A stretch of DNA of 54,687 nucleotides from an uncultured Pelagibacteraceae bacterium (GTDB lineage Bacteria > Pseudomonadota > Alphaproteobacteria > Pelagibacterales > Pelagibacteraceae): NCBI GenBank assembly GCA_902601785.1, contig CACKOH010000001.1, forward strand, positions 1-54,687, in the 5' to 3' direction. Made by a program: the position numbers and the translations under genes. The notes beneath the pieces are model-generated. The model saw only the letters and a list, made by a program, of their open reading frames with translations, was not told the origin of the DNA and did no database searches. Below, piece after piece: positions 34,857 to 42,783 of this stretch. Every line of letters begins with the position of its first letter. Position 1 is the stretch's first letter.

Positions 34857-35957
34857 ATGAATAACTATTTTATAATACTAGCATCAGGACAAAGCAAAAG
34901 ATTTAATTCAAGCAAAACTAAGCAATACATTATCTATAAAAATAAGCCTCTTTTTGAACACTCTGTCGAAAAAGGTTTAACATCTAAATTATTTAAAAAA
35001 ATAATTTTAGTTGTGAATAATAAAAAACAAATCAATAAAAAATTTCCAGAAAATGTAATTATTTTGAAGGGAGGCAAAGAAAGATCAGACTCCTCTCTAA
35101 TAGGACTTAATTACATTAAAAAATTTAAACCATCAAATGTCTTGATCCATGATGCTGCAAGACCAAATTTTTCCATAAAACTTTTAAAAAATTTAGTTAG
35201 ATCCCTTAGCAAAAATAAGGCTGTTATTCCCATAATAAATACAAATGACTCTATTAAGTACAGAGTAAAAAAACAGTTATTTAATTTAAAACGTGAAAAT
35301 TCTTTTTCAACTCAAACCCCACAAGCTTTCAAATTTAATAATCTTTATAGACTAGCATTAAAACAAAAAGCTAAAATTCAAGATGAAGCAACATTATTTA
35401 TAGAGAATAATTTGAAAATTAAATTTGTTAAAGGTGAAAATTTAAATAGTAAAATTACTTATATAGAAGACATCAAAATTAATAAAACATTTGTTGGAAT
35501 AGGTTTTGATATTCATAGATTAATTAGTGGAAAAAAACTTTACTTAGGTGGTTTAAAAATACCTTTTCATTCAGGGTTAAAAGGTCATTCAGATGGAGAT
35601 GTTATAATTCATTCCATTATTGATGCTCTACTGGGTGCAATGAGAAAAAAAGACATAGGAACTTTATTTCCAGATAATAAAAAAAAATTTAAAAACATAA
35701 GATCTCCTAAAATGTTAAAACCAGTAATTCAGATAATGGATAAAAATCAATTCTATATCAATAACGTTGATATAAATTTAATATGTGAGCAACCCAAAGT
35801 CTCAAAATACAGAGATAAAATAATTAAATCCTTATCTAAATTATTAAACATTGATAGTTCATTAATAAATCTAAAAGGCAAAACTGTTGAAAAATTAGGA
35901 TTAATAGGAAAGGAAAAAGCAATTGCTTGCGAGGTAATTTGCTCAATTTCTCAATGA
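34857..35957 (+). CDS. ispDF: Bifunctional IspD/IspF isoprenoid enzyme
   Basis: Fused enzyme of the MEP pathway: the IspD half attaches CMP to methylerythritol phosphate and the IspF half makes the cyclodiphosphate. The 366-aa protein has an N-terminal cytidylyltransferase (about residues 1-210, ASGQSKRFNSSKTKQY, LIHDAARPN, TQTPQAF) and a C-terminal IspF domain (about 215-366). The IspF half has GIGFDIHRLISG, GHSDGDVIIHSIIDALLGA and DIGTLFPDN, with the metal-binding Asp/His present. This fusion is typical of Alphaproteobacteria. It overlaps pgpA (ATGA) and diverges from ntrY. Confidence 0.97.
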   Translation: MNNYFIILASGQSKRFNSSKTKQYIIYKNKPLFEHSVEKGLTSKLFKKIILVVNNKKQINKKFPENVIILKGGKERSDSSLIGLNYIKKFKPSNVLIHDAARPNFSIKLLKNLVRSLSKNKAVIPIINTNDSIKYRVKKQLFNLKRENSFSTQTPQAFKFNNLYRLALKQKAKIQDEATLFIENNLKIKFVKGENLNSKITYIEDIKINKTFVGIGFDIHRLISGKKLYLGGLKIPFHSGLKGHSDGDVIIHSIIDALLGAMRKKDIGTLFPDNKKKFKNIRSPKMLKPVIQIMDKNQFYINNVDINLICEQPKVSKYRDKIIKSLSKLLNIDSSLINLKGKTVEKLGLIGKEKAIACEVICSISQ

Positions 35958-36445
35958 AAAAAATTAACGTTTTAATATCTACTTTCTTTGGGTACGGATA
36001 TCTTACCAAAATGCCTGGCACTGTAGCGTCTCTAGTAACAACAATTTTTATTTATATTGCTTATGAATATCTAGGATACACTGATTTTAAATTTTCAATT
36101 ATCTTCTTTTTTATTATTTTTTTTTATTCATTTTATGCAGTGAAAGATAGTGAGAGTGAATTTGTAAATAAAGATCCAAGACAAATAGTAATTGATGAAG
36201 TTTTGGGCCAATCTATGCCGTTAATTTTACTCTTACATTTGAACCAAACTAATCAGATATCTATGCAGATAGAAATTTATTATATTATTTCTTTCTTTGT
36301 TTTTAGATTTTTTGACATCTTTAAGCCTTTTCCAGTAAGTTATTTTGATAAAAATTTTAAAAATTACTTTGGTATCGTTATGGATGATATTATGGCCGGA
36401 TTTTATACGATGTTGGTAATTTATCTAATAAGTCTTAAATTTTAA
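35954..36445 (+). CDS. pgpA: Phosphatidylglycerophosphatase A
   Basis: Removes phosphate from phosphatidylglycerophosphate to give phosphatidylglycerol. The 163-aa membrane protein has FFGYGYLTKMPGTVASL (about residues 11-27), the acidic catalytic region NKDPRQIVIDEVLGQ (about 71-85), FFVFRFFDIFKPFP and a final VMDDIMAGFYTMLV, all family hallmarks. I take the ATG at 35954, which overlaps the ispDF stop as ATGA; the frame extends upstream to a TTG at 35927, but that would lie inside ispDF. It shares one base with cinA. Confidence 0.94.
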   Translation: MKKINVLISTFFGYGYLTKMPGTVASLVTTIFIYIAYEYLGYTDFKFSIIFFFIIFFYSFYAVKDSESEFVNKDPRQIVIDEVLGQSMPLILLLHLNQTNQISMQIEIYYIISFFVFRFFDIFKPFPVSYFDKNFKNYFGIVMDDIMAGFYTMLVIYLISLKF

Positions 36446-36909
36446 TGAACATTAAACTTTTGCATAAAAAACTAATTCAAAAGAAATTGACTATTTCTGT
36501 TGCTGAATCTTGTACTGGAGGCCTTTTAGCTAGTAACTTAACAAAATTATCTAATGCATCTAAATACTTTCAAATAGGATTAACTACCTATTCTAACAAT
36601 GCGAAAATTAAAATTTTAAAAGTGAATAAAAAAATTATTGATAAATATGGTGCTGTAAGCCCAGAAACTTGTGAGGCAATGGTCAAAAATTTAGCAAAAA
36701 TTTCTAAAAGCAAAATTAATATCTCTATTACAGGAATTGCAGGACCCAATGGAGGAACAAAACTTAAACCAGTTGGATTAGTTTATATTGGGGTAAAAAA
36801 AAATAATAGAATATTAATTACTAAAAATATTTTTAAATATAAGGATAGAAACGGAATTCAAAAAGCTACAGTAGAATGTGCATTTCAAGTCTTAAATTCT
36901 ATAATATAA
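36445..36909 (+). CDS. pncC: CinA C-terminal domain protein (nicotinamide-nucleotide amidohydrolase PncC)
   Basis: Stand-alone CinA_C domain that in E. coli deamidates nicotinamide mononucleotide in NAD recycling. The 154-aa protein begins with VAESCTGGLLASNLT (about residues 19-33, catalytic Ser), and has YSNNAKIKIL and SITGIAGPNGGTKLKPVGLVYIG (about 94-116). It lacks the N-terminal MoCF domain of full CinA, which is normal for Alphaproteobacteria. Its start overlaps the pgpA stop (TAATG), the last gene of ispDF-pgpA-pncC. Confidence 0.93.
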   Translation: MNIKLLHKKLIQKKLTISVAESCTGGLLASNLTKLSNASKYFQIGLTTYSNNAKIKILKVNKKIIDKYGAVSPETCEAMVKNLAKISKSKINISITGIAGPNGGTKLKPVGLVYIGVKKNNRILITKNIFKYKDRNGIQKATVECAFQVLNSII

Positions 36910-37172
36910 ATTAATTAATAAATCATGACATAAAGTTGAAATTAATCCATTTTGAGAAAAATCACTCATAATGAACTTTAGTAATTTTTATTTATTTAAA
37001 CCAGAGCCATTTTGATCACATCTGCTATACGTTATTTTTTCCAGTAAAAAAAAACTGTGAAATTATGTAACATATTTTTTTTAATTAGCAGAAATAATAT
37101 AGGAGAAAAGTTTTTACACTAGTTGTGAATAGTGAATTTCCTTCACAGAACGAATTTTAAGTATTTAAATAT
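36910..37172. other. 263-base intergenic region before a gene of unknown function
   Basis: The longest plain gap in the window. No tRNA or open frame is seen. Near its end the inverted repeat TGTGAA-(12 bases)-TTCACA lies at 37124-37147, 25 bases before the ATG at 37173, and could be a regulator site. A purine-rich AGGAG at 37101 is not followed by a usable start codon. Confidence 0.4.
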
Positions 37173-37637
37173 ATGAAGGAAAAAAATACACAACTAATAA
37201 ATTACAGTAATATTTTAAAAAAAATAAAGTCAGATAGACTAATTCTTAAGCCAAATAATGATAAAAATTTAAAGCTTTTAGTCGGGAAGTTTGTAAATTT
37301 TACAAATGAGAGTTTGGAAAACCCAGAAGTTGGCGCTAGTATAAGATGGTTTTTAAAAAGTCACAAAAAAGTTAAAGTTTTCTCGTGTATAATGGATAAG
37401 TTTGTGGCAAATGAACCAATATATAAAGAATCAATAATTAAAGATTTGAGGGAATTTTCCTATAAAACTATTACTACAATAATCGATGAGTCAATTACAC
37501 GTAAATATCTAACAAATACTTTTAATGGTGGTAAAAAAATAAAATTACTTAAACCTAGTGAAGAATTGATAATTGATTTATTAAATTGGAATATCTTACG
37601 TTTTTCTAAAATTGATACAAATGAAATTTTTAAATAA
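37173..37637 (+). CDS. Protein of unknown function
   Basis: Not recognised. The 154-aa protein is soluble, lysine-rich and mostly helical in appearance, with no signal peptide or membrane segment. A central stretch ENPEVGASIRWFLKSHKKV and a C-terminal GGKKIKLLKPSEELIIDLLNW are the most distinctive. The latter, with a Gly-Lys turn and then a Pro-Ser-Glu helix, vaguely recalls the wing and last helix of MarR-type winged-helix proteins, but this is weak. It stands alone between pncC and the convergent hydratase gene, after a 263-base gap with a possible operator. Confidence 0.65.
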   Translation: MKEKNTQLINYSNILKKIKSDRLILKPNNDKNLKLLVGKFVNFTNESLENPEVGASIRWFLKSHKKVKVFSCIMDKFVANEPIYKESIIKDLREFSYKTITTIIDESITRKYLTNTFNGGKKIKLLKPSEELIIDLLNWNILRFSKIDTNEIFK

Positions 37638-37638
37638 G

Positions 37639-38424
37639 TTAAAAGTTCACTCTAACATTTCCTAAAGATTTAATATGGCCCAAAAACTTGTCACCTTTTT
37701 TGACAGGAACTATTGGTGTTGTAGTGCCAGTAGCAACAATTACATTTTTATTTAAGTGAATATTTTTTTTTTTAAGTTCTTTAAATAACCATAATAAAAC
37801 ATTTATTGGATTTCCAAGTACTTCATTGGTATGACCAGTATATATTTTTTTAGTATTTACATTTTTTAAAAATGTTTTTGAATTTAATGGAAAATTTCTT
37901 TTGAATTTAGTGTATTTTGAATTGACAACTGCAACATTCAAACCAAAGTCTACTACTGCGTAATTAACATCTTGGATTGTTCTAATATTTTGTCTAAAAC
38001 CTACAAGTTCAATAATTGGCATTGCACTCAAAATATTTTTTAATATATTTTTTTTATTAAGTTTTTTTATTCGAAAAATCTTTTTATCAATTTTGAATGC
38101 AACTTCTAGCTCTATACCTAGTAAATTTTTTGGTAATATTAACTTCGAATTATTTTTAAAATATTTTTCTTTAAAAATCTTTGAAAAAAAGGGTTGTTTA
38201 GCCTTTAACTTACTAATTATTTTAGAATTTGTTGCACCTACTTTAAAACCAATTGTATTCCAGCAAAGGCTATTCTCAGCTTTAATTCTTATTTGTTCGA
38301 TTAATTTATCATTGGTAATTAAGCTTTTTGGTAATCTCTCAATTACTTTATTATTTTTTCTGGCGTTAGAGAGCAAATTTGCAAATTTATTAGCTTTATT
38401 TATTTCATTATTAATTTTGCCCAT
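37639..38424 (-). CDS. 2-keto-4-pentenoate hydratase / oxalocrotonate decarboxylase-like protein
   Basis: Member of the fumarylacetoacetate-hydrolase superfamily, hydratase/decarboxylase branch. The 261-aa protein shows IGFKVGATN (about residues 57-65), the metal-binding LGIELEVAFKI (about 102-112, with Glu pair), IELVGFRQ and a C-terminal VIVATGTTTPIVPVKKGDKFLGHIKSLGNVRV. Substrate unknown; no aromatic-degradation genes accompany it. It is the last gene after the amide transporter and formamidase, 9 bases after the latter, so it is probably in the same transcript. It is unusually Lys/Asn-rich, in line with the base composition. Confidence 0.82.
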   Translation of the reverse strand: MGKINNEINKANKFANLLSNARKNNKVIERLPKSLITNDKLIEQIRIKAENSLCWNTIGFKVGATNSKIISKLKAKQPFFSKIFKEKYFKNNSKLILPKNLLGIELEVAFKIDKKIFRIKKLNKKNILKNILSAMPIIELVGFRQNIRTIQDVNYAVVDFGLNVAVVNSKYTKFKRNFPLNSKTFLKNVNTKKIYTGHTNEVLGNPINVLLWLFKELKKKNIHLNKNVIVATGTTTPIVPVKKGDKFLGHIKSLGNVRVNF

Positions 38425-38433
38425 TTTTCATAA

Positions 38434-39420
38434 TTATTTCAGATATTTTTTTTCTATACCTGCACCTACAGTATATTTTGGGTCAACAAAATTCCCAAGT
38501 CTTACTTTTCCAACCTGACTAAGTATCATGTATATATCCCATTGATCGAATTTAAAGTCTTTAGCCAACCATCTCACTAATTCTCTGTAAGCTATTCTGG
38601 TAGCATCTTCTAAAGGCCTAGTGCTTCCTATAGCCATCAGCATATTTTCTGTCTCTAATCTTGGCCATTCAATCGTATAGTTCTTAATTAAGTCAACCTT
38701 TATTGTTGTTGTAGTTGGATATTCAACTGCAACTCCACAAACTTCCCCATCACCCTGACAAGCGTGTGCATCACCAATAAATAATCTACCACCTGGACTT
38801 CTTACTGGTAAATAAGTAATACTACCTGGGCCCATATCTGGCAAATCCATATTACCCCCGTGATTATCGGGTGTTAGTGAATTTATAGAATCTATTTCTG
38901 GAGAACAACTCAAAGTACCAATGTGAGGTTTATAAGGTAAGGTTATTCTATCTGACCAGTAAACTTGTTTTTCATCCAAATTTATTTTTCTTACTTTTTC
39001 AGGTAAAGGATCATTTAGTGTTGCAGTATAACTTGTACCTGTCAAAGCTCCAAATTCTTCAATCATACAACAAGTTCCTAGAGGGTTTTCTCCTCTTGGA
39101 ACCATCTTGTCGATATATACTGCAATTGCATCACCCTTCTCTGCTCCTTCAATCATTATAGGACCATTTTGAGGATTTAGGAAAGGCATTTCTAATTTCT
39201 CAGACGGTTTATCACTTTCTTTCTGAATTTTACCTTCAAATGCATCTCTTGTCTCAACAACAACCGTATCACCTGGCTTAATACTCATTACAGGATCAGA
39301 GTAAGGTCCCATAGTATATTGATAGGTACCCTGAACTTTCTCTGTCAGATGATGAGTTTCTCCATCACTATTTTTACCAACACCTTTTGTCATCATTATT
39401 GAGTTTTTTAGCCAGTCCAT
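38434..39420 (-). CDS. fmdA: Formamidase/acetamidase family amidohydrolase
   Basis: FmdA/AmdA family enzymes split short amides such as formamide or acetamide into ammonia and the acid. The 328-aa protein has IKPGDTVVVETRDAFEG (about residues 47-63), NPQNGPIMIEGAEKGDAIAVYI, PHIGTLSCSPE and the metal-site region YLPVRSPGGRLFIGDAHACQGDGEVCG (about 203-229), all characteristic. It lacks a signal peptide, so acts in the cytosol. A strong AAAGGAG site precedes the ATG and it follows urtE by 17 bases. The transporter upstream probably supplies its substrate. Confidence 0.92.
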   Translation of the reverse strand: MDWLKNSIMMTKGVGKNSDGETHHLTEKVQGTYQYTMGPYSDPVMSIKPGDTVVVETRDAFEGKIQKESDKPSEKLEMPFLNPQNGPIMIEGAEKGDAIAVYIDKMVPRGENPLGTCCMIEEFGALTGTSYTATLNDPLPEKVRKINLDEKQVYWSDRITLPYKPHIGTLSCSPEIDSINSLTPDNHGGNMDLPDMGPGSITYLPVRSPGGRLFIGDAHACQGDGEVCGVAVEYPTTTTIKVDLIKNYTIEWPRLETENMLMAIGSTRPLEDATRIAYRELVRWLAKDFKFDQWDIYMILSQVGKVRLGNFVDPKYTVGAGIEKKYLK

Positions 39421-39437
39421 TTTTTCTCCTTTGTTAT

Positions 39438-40166
39438 TTATTTATGTAAACTTAGTAAACTTCTTGCTTTTTCAATTGAATTTAAATCTGATGATTTAAT
39501 TTTTTTGGATAACTTTCCTTTTTCAACTAATAAGCAATCAGAATTTAATTGACTAATTAATGAAATATTCTGTTCAACAACGATAAATGCTTTTTTTAAA
39601 TTCTTGGATAGATTTATTAAAGTTGATCCAATAAATTTAACAATAGAAGGCTGAATACCTTCAGCTGGCTCATCTAAGATAATTATATCTGGATCAAATA
39701 TCAAAGCTCTAGCTATAGCAAGCTGTTGCTGTTGACCTCCACTCAAAGATGATCCATTTGCATCTTTTTTTTCCTTTAATATTGGAAATAAATTATAAAT
39801 TTCCTGAAGTTTTACTTGAACATTAAGTTTTAAATTTTTTCGAGAATAAATTGGTAAAAGTATATTTTGCTCAACAGTCAAAGCACTAAATATTTCACGT
39901 CCTTGAGGAACATAACCTATACCTAGTTTTGATCTATAATCAGGAGAAACATCTGTAATATCCTCGTTTTTAAAGAATACTTTGCCAACTCTTGCATCGA
40001 TTAATCCCATTATACTTTTCATTAAAGTAGTCTTACCCATGCCGTTACTTCCTGTGATTGACAATATTTGACCTTCTTCAACTTCGAATGAAAAATCATT
40101 AACAATAATTGTGGAGCCATAACCAGATGACAAGTTTTCAATTTTTAATAAAGAATTTTTTTCCAT
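39438..40166 (-). CDS. urtE: Urea/short-chain amide ABC transporter ATP-binding protein (UrtE type)
   Basis: Second ATPase of a branched-chain-type (HAAT) importer. The 242-aa protein has Walker A GSNGMGKTTLMKSIMGL (about residues 38-54), signature LSGGQQQQLAIARAL and Walker B IIILDEPAEGIQPSIVKFIG (about 157-176). The phrase EPAEGIQPSI is characteristic of UrtE and amide-type LivF relatives, in place of the SxGLAP of true LivF. It shares one base with urtD. Substrate specificity lies in the binding protein. Confidence 0.9.
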   Translation of the reverse strand: MEKNSLLKIENLSSGYGSTIIVNDFSFEVEEGQILSITGSNGMGKTTLMKSIMGLIDARVGKVFFKNEDITDVSPDYRSKLGIGYVPQGREIFSALTVEQNILLPIYSRKNLKLNVQVKLQEIYNLFPILKEKKDANGSSLSGGQQQQLAIARALIFDPDIIILDEPAEGIQPSIVKFIGSTLINLSKNLKKAFIVVEQNISLISQLNSDCLLVEKGKLSKKIKSSDLNSIEKARSLLSLHK

Positions 40167-40864
40167 TAACTCAAACCTAAATAAACATCATTTACACCTT
40201 TGTCAGAAAGAACCTTGTCAACACTTCCTTCAATAAACATTTTACCTAAATGGAGTACAGAAACTTTAGTTGCAGTCTGTTTAACAAAATCCATATCATG
40301 ACCCACAACTACAAACGTAATGCCTTGTTTATTAAGATTTTTAACAATTTCTCCTGTAACTCTTGTTTCATCTACCGATAAACCTGCTGTAGGTTCGTCT
40401 AAAAATACTAAATCAGGTTTTGATATTGTAGATAAAGCAATATCAAGCCATTGTTTTTTTCCATGAGAGAGATCACCGGCAAGATTATTTTTTTCTTTCT
40501 CTAAAGAAAAATCATTTAATAAATCGTTAAGATTTAATGCATTTTTTTGATTATTAGCTAAAGATAAATTTTGCAAAACTGTCAATTCTGAAAAAATTGA
40601 AGGAGCTTGGAATTTGACACCCATTCCAAGATTAATTCTTTCATGCAGTTTTAATTTTTCAATATTTTTATCCTTATAAATAATAGATCCCTCATCAGGA
40701 TTGTGATAACCAATAATTAATTTAAAAAAAGTACTTTTCCCAGCTCCATTAGGACCAATTATAAACCTAACCTCTCCTTGGCTTACAGACAATGAAACTT
40801 TTTCAACAGCGGTAAACCCTCCAAATTTTTTCGTAACAGATAGTGTTTTTAAAATTACAGCCAT
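40166..40864 (-). CDS. urtD: Urea/short-chain amide ABC transporter ATP-binding protein (UrtD type)
   Basis: First ATPase of the importer. The 232-aa protein has Walker A GPNGAGKSTFFKLI (about residues 37-50) and the UrtD-type signature LSHGKKQWLDIALS with Walker B LVFLDEPTAGLS (about 153-164), then VVVGHDMDFV. The LSHGxKQW variant, rather than LSGGQ, is typical of urea and short-chain amide systems. It overlaps urtC by 10 bases. Confidence 0.9.
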   Translation of the reverse strand: MAVILKTLSVTKKFGGFTAVEKVSLSVSQGEVRFIIGPNGAGKSTFFKLIIGYHNPDEGSIIYKDKNIEKLKLHERINLGMGVKFQAPSIFSELTVLQNLSLANNQKNALNLNDLLNDFSLEKEKNNLAGDLSHGKKQWLDIALSTISKPDLVFLDEPTAGLSVDETRVTGEIVKNLNKQGITFVVVGHDMDFVKQTATKVSVLHLGKMFIEGSVDKVLSDKGVNDVYLGLS

Positions 40865-41850
40865 TTTATTTTCTCTGTTAATTTATTTTTCAACATTAAA
40901 ATAATTCCGTCTGGAAAAAACCTAGTACTAATTACTAATATTAAACCCATGACAATAATTGCGAATTGTTTTCCATTGATTGCTAAGGTTTGTGATAACC
41001 ATACAAAAAATATGCATCCTAGAAATACTGAGAAAAAATCTTTTTTCCCACTTGCAGCAACATATACAACTGGCAAAGCCGCCGATACTAGTCCCATTGA
41101 GTCTGGTGTGATGTATCCTCCCCAATTAGTATAAAGAATGCCACTTATTCCTGCTAATAACGAAGCAATAGTAAAAGCTATCAATTGAGTTTTTTGAACA
41201 TTGTGACCTAAACTGGAGACTCTTTCTCTATCTTCTTTAGTTGCAAGAAATACTAAACCTATTTTCGATTGTTTGAATTTATATAGTGAAATTAAAATTA
41301 TGATAGCAAGCAACAGAATAAAGTAATATTGAGTTACTCCCTCTAGCAACCCAAACTGTAAACTTTCAAAACCAATAGTAGGCATACCTTGCATACCATT
41401 AAACCCATTCAATCTAGCACTTCCAATTGCATATTCGGGTCCAGCTGTTTGCTGCATGAAAGTTTCTAATACAAGAGTTATCGCTAGTGTAACAATTCCA
41501 ATGAAAACATCGTATATACCACCATAAAAAAGGAAGTATCCTACAATCATACCGAAGATGCCAGTGATGATTAGCGATAAAACAACAGACCAAATGCTTA
41601 CACCTGCAATACCTAAAAAGTTAATACTTATTACTGAAAAACCATATCCTGCTAAACCAAAGAAAGCTGTTTGTCCAAAACTTAAAATTCCACCCATCCC
41701 CCAGATCACAGCAAGACCAAGAGAAATAAATGTCCAACACATAAAATAAGAAATATTATCTAGGTAATAACTATCTATAAAAATTGGTAACAATAATAAA
41801 ATTGAGAAAACAATGATTTCAAATTTTTTTTTTTTATAATTAGAAATCAT
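40855..41850 (-). CDS. urtC: Urea/short-chain amide ABC transporter permease (UrtC/LivM type)
   Basis: Membrane subunit of the importer. The 331-aa protein has eight or more hydrophobic segments and the motifs WGMGGILSFGQTAFFGLAGY (about residues 50-69) and the coupling-loop region FKQSKIGLVFLATKEDRERVSSLGHNV (about 187-213). The GMGGILSFGQ motif distinguishes urea/amide permeases from LivM, which has GxxGLLSLG. It ends 10 bases inside urtD and starts 2 bases after urtB. Confidence 0.92.
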   Translation of the reverse strand: MISNYKKKKFEIIVFSILLLLPIFIDSYYLDNISYFMCWTFISLGLAVIWGMGGILSFGQTAFFGLAGYGFSVISINFLGIAGVSIWSVVLSLIITGIFGMIVGYFLFYGGIYDVFIGIVTLAITLVLETFMQQTAGPEYAIGSARLNGFNGMQGMPTIGFESLQFGLLEGVTQYYFILLLAIIILISLYKFKQSKIGLVFLATKEDRERVSSLGHNVQKTQLIAFTIASLLAGISGILYTNWGGYITPDSMGLVSAALPVVYVAASGKKDFFSVFLGCIFFVWLSQTLAINGKQFAIIVMGLILVISTRFFPDGIILMLKNKLTEKIKWL

Positions 41851-41852
41851 TT

Positions 41853-42722
41853 TTATTTAGACCTCGTTTTTAAAATTAGACCACTAAAACCTTGGGGCAA
41901 ATATCTTATAATTAAAATAACAGCACAAAGTATTGCAATAAGACCTATTGTTGATTTGTAAAAGAAAGTTACTGAGGTTTGAACCATACCCAAAAATGCT
42001 GCAGCAGGAACTAATCCGACAAAAGGACTTGCACCAGCCGTCACTACTGTAATAAATGAGCTAACTATAAATGCCTGTCCTATACTTGGAACAATTGTCA
42101 TTGTGGGTGCATACAAGGCACCTGTAACACCTGCTAAACCAGCTCCAATAGCAAATGTTACAGTGTATACGTTTTGTACATTAACACCCATAGAGGAAGA
42201 TATATTGGGATTTTCGATTGTTGCTCTGGCCAGTGTACCAAAGCTAGTTTTCATAAAGAGATAGTATAGTAATACTAATATTAATAATGCAAATATAATT
42301 AAAAAAACACGATATTCAGAATAAGAAAATTCTCCTAATTTGAAATTTCCCATTGGAGTTTGTAATCCTTCATAAGATGGACCAAATATAACTAAGAAAG
42401 ATTGGGAAACTATTAAGCTAATACCCCATGTTGCTACAACAGAGTCTAATGGTCTGCCATATAAATATCTTATAATTAATTTTTCTAAAATTAATCCAAA
42501 GATTACAGTGATAATAACTCCAAAGACCATTGCTATAGGTAACGGTAGGTTGAAAACTTTTCCAGAAACTACCGTGCCATATGCACCCACAGTTATAAAC
42601 TCACCATGAGCAAGATTAATAATTTTCATCATACCAAAGATGACCGCTAACCCTATTGCAGCCAAAAGCAAGAATGCTAGTGAATCACCGAATTGATAAA
42701 AAATATTAAAAAGAAAAACCAT
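41853..42722 (-). CDS. urtB: Urea/short-chain amide ABC transporter permease (UrtB/LivH type)
   Basis: Partner membrane subunit. The 289-aa protein has about eight helices with AAIGLAVIFGMMKIINLAHGEFITVGAY (about residues 21-48), the family signature, and the coupling loop TSFGTLARATIENPNISSSMGVNV (about 158-181). It lies 61 bases after urtA, with a long stem-loop in that gap, and directly before urtC. Confidence 0.93.
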   Translation of the reverse strand: MVFLFNIFYQFGDSLAFLLLAAIGLAVIFGMMKIINLAHGEFITVGAYGTVVSGKVFNLPLPIAMVFGVIITVIFGLILEKLIIRYLYGRPLDSVVATWGISLIVSQSFLVIFGPSYEGLQTPMGNFKLGEFSYSEYRVFLIIFALLILVLLYYLFMKTSFGTLARATIENPNISSSMGVNVQNVYTVTFAIGAGLAGVTGALYAPTMTIVPSIGQAFIVSSFITVVTAGASPFVGLVPAAAFLGMVQTSVTFFYKSTIGLIAILCAVILIIRYLPQGFSGLILKTRSK

Positions 42723-42738
42723 CTATTAACATATATAA

Positions 42739-42773
42739 AACTCAGCGGTAATTTTTAAAATTACCGCTAAGTT
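42739..42773 (-). terminator. Long stem-loop between the amide-binding protein and permease genes
   Basis: AGCGGTAATTTT-T-AAAATTACCGCT (42744-42768) is a perfect 12+1+12 inverted repeat, and four more pairs beyond a single mismatch extend it to AACT/AGTT. On the minus strand a short T run follows (GTTTTATATA). It may act as a partial terminator or protect the 3' end of the binding-protein mRNA, as at aapJ. Confidence 0.75.
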
Positions 42774-42783
42774 ATTAGTATAA

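Noticed and set aside
35927-35953. Extension of PgpA to a TTG inside ispDF
   Set aside because: The ATG at 35954 overlaps the ispDF stop as ATGA and gives a normal PgpA N-terminus.
40855-42722. Calling the transporter a leucine/branched-chain amino acid system
   Set aside because: UrtD-type LSHGxKQW, UrtE-type EGIQPSI, the binding-protein features and the formamidase next door favour urea or short amides.
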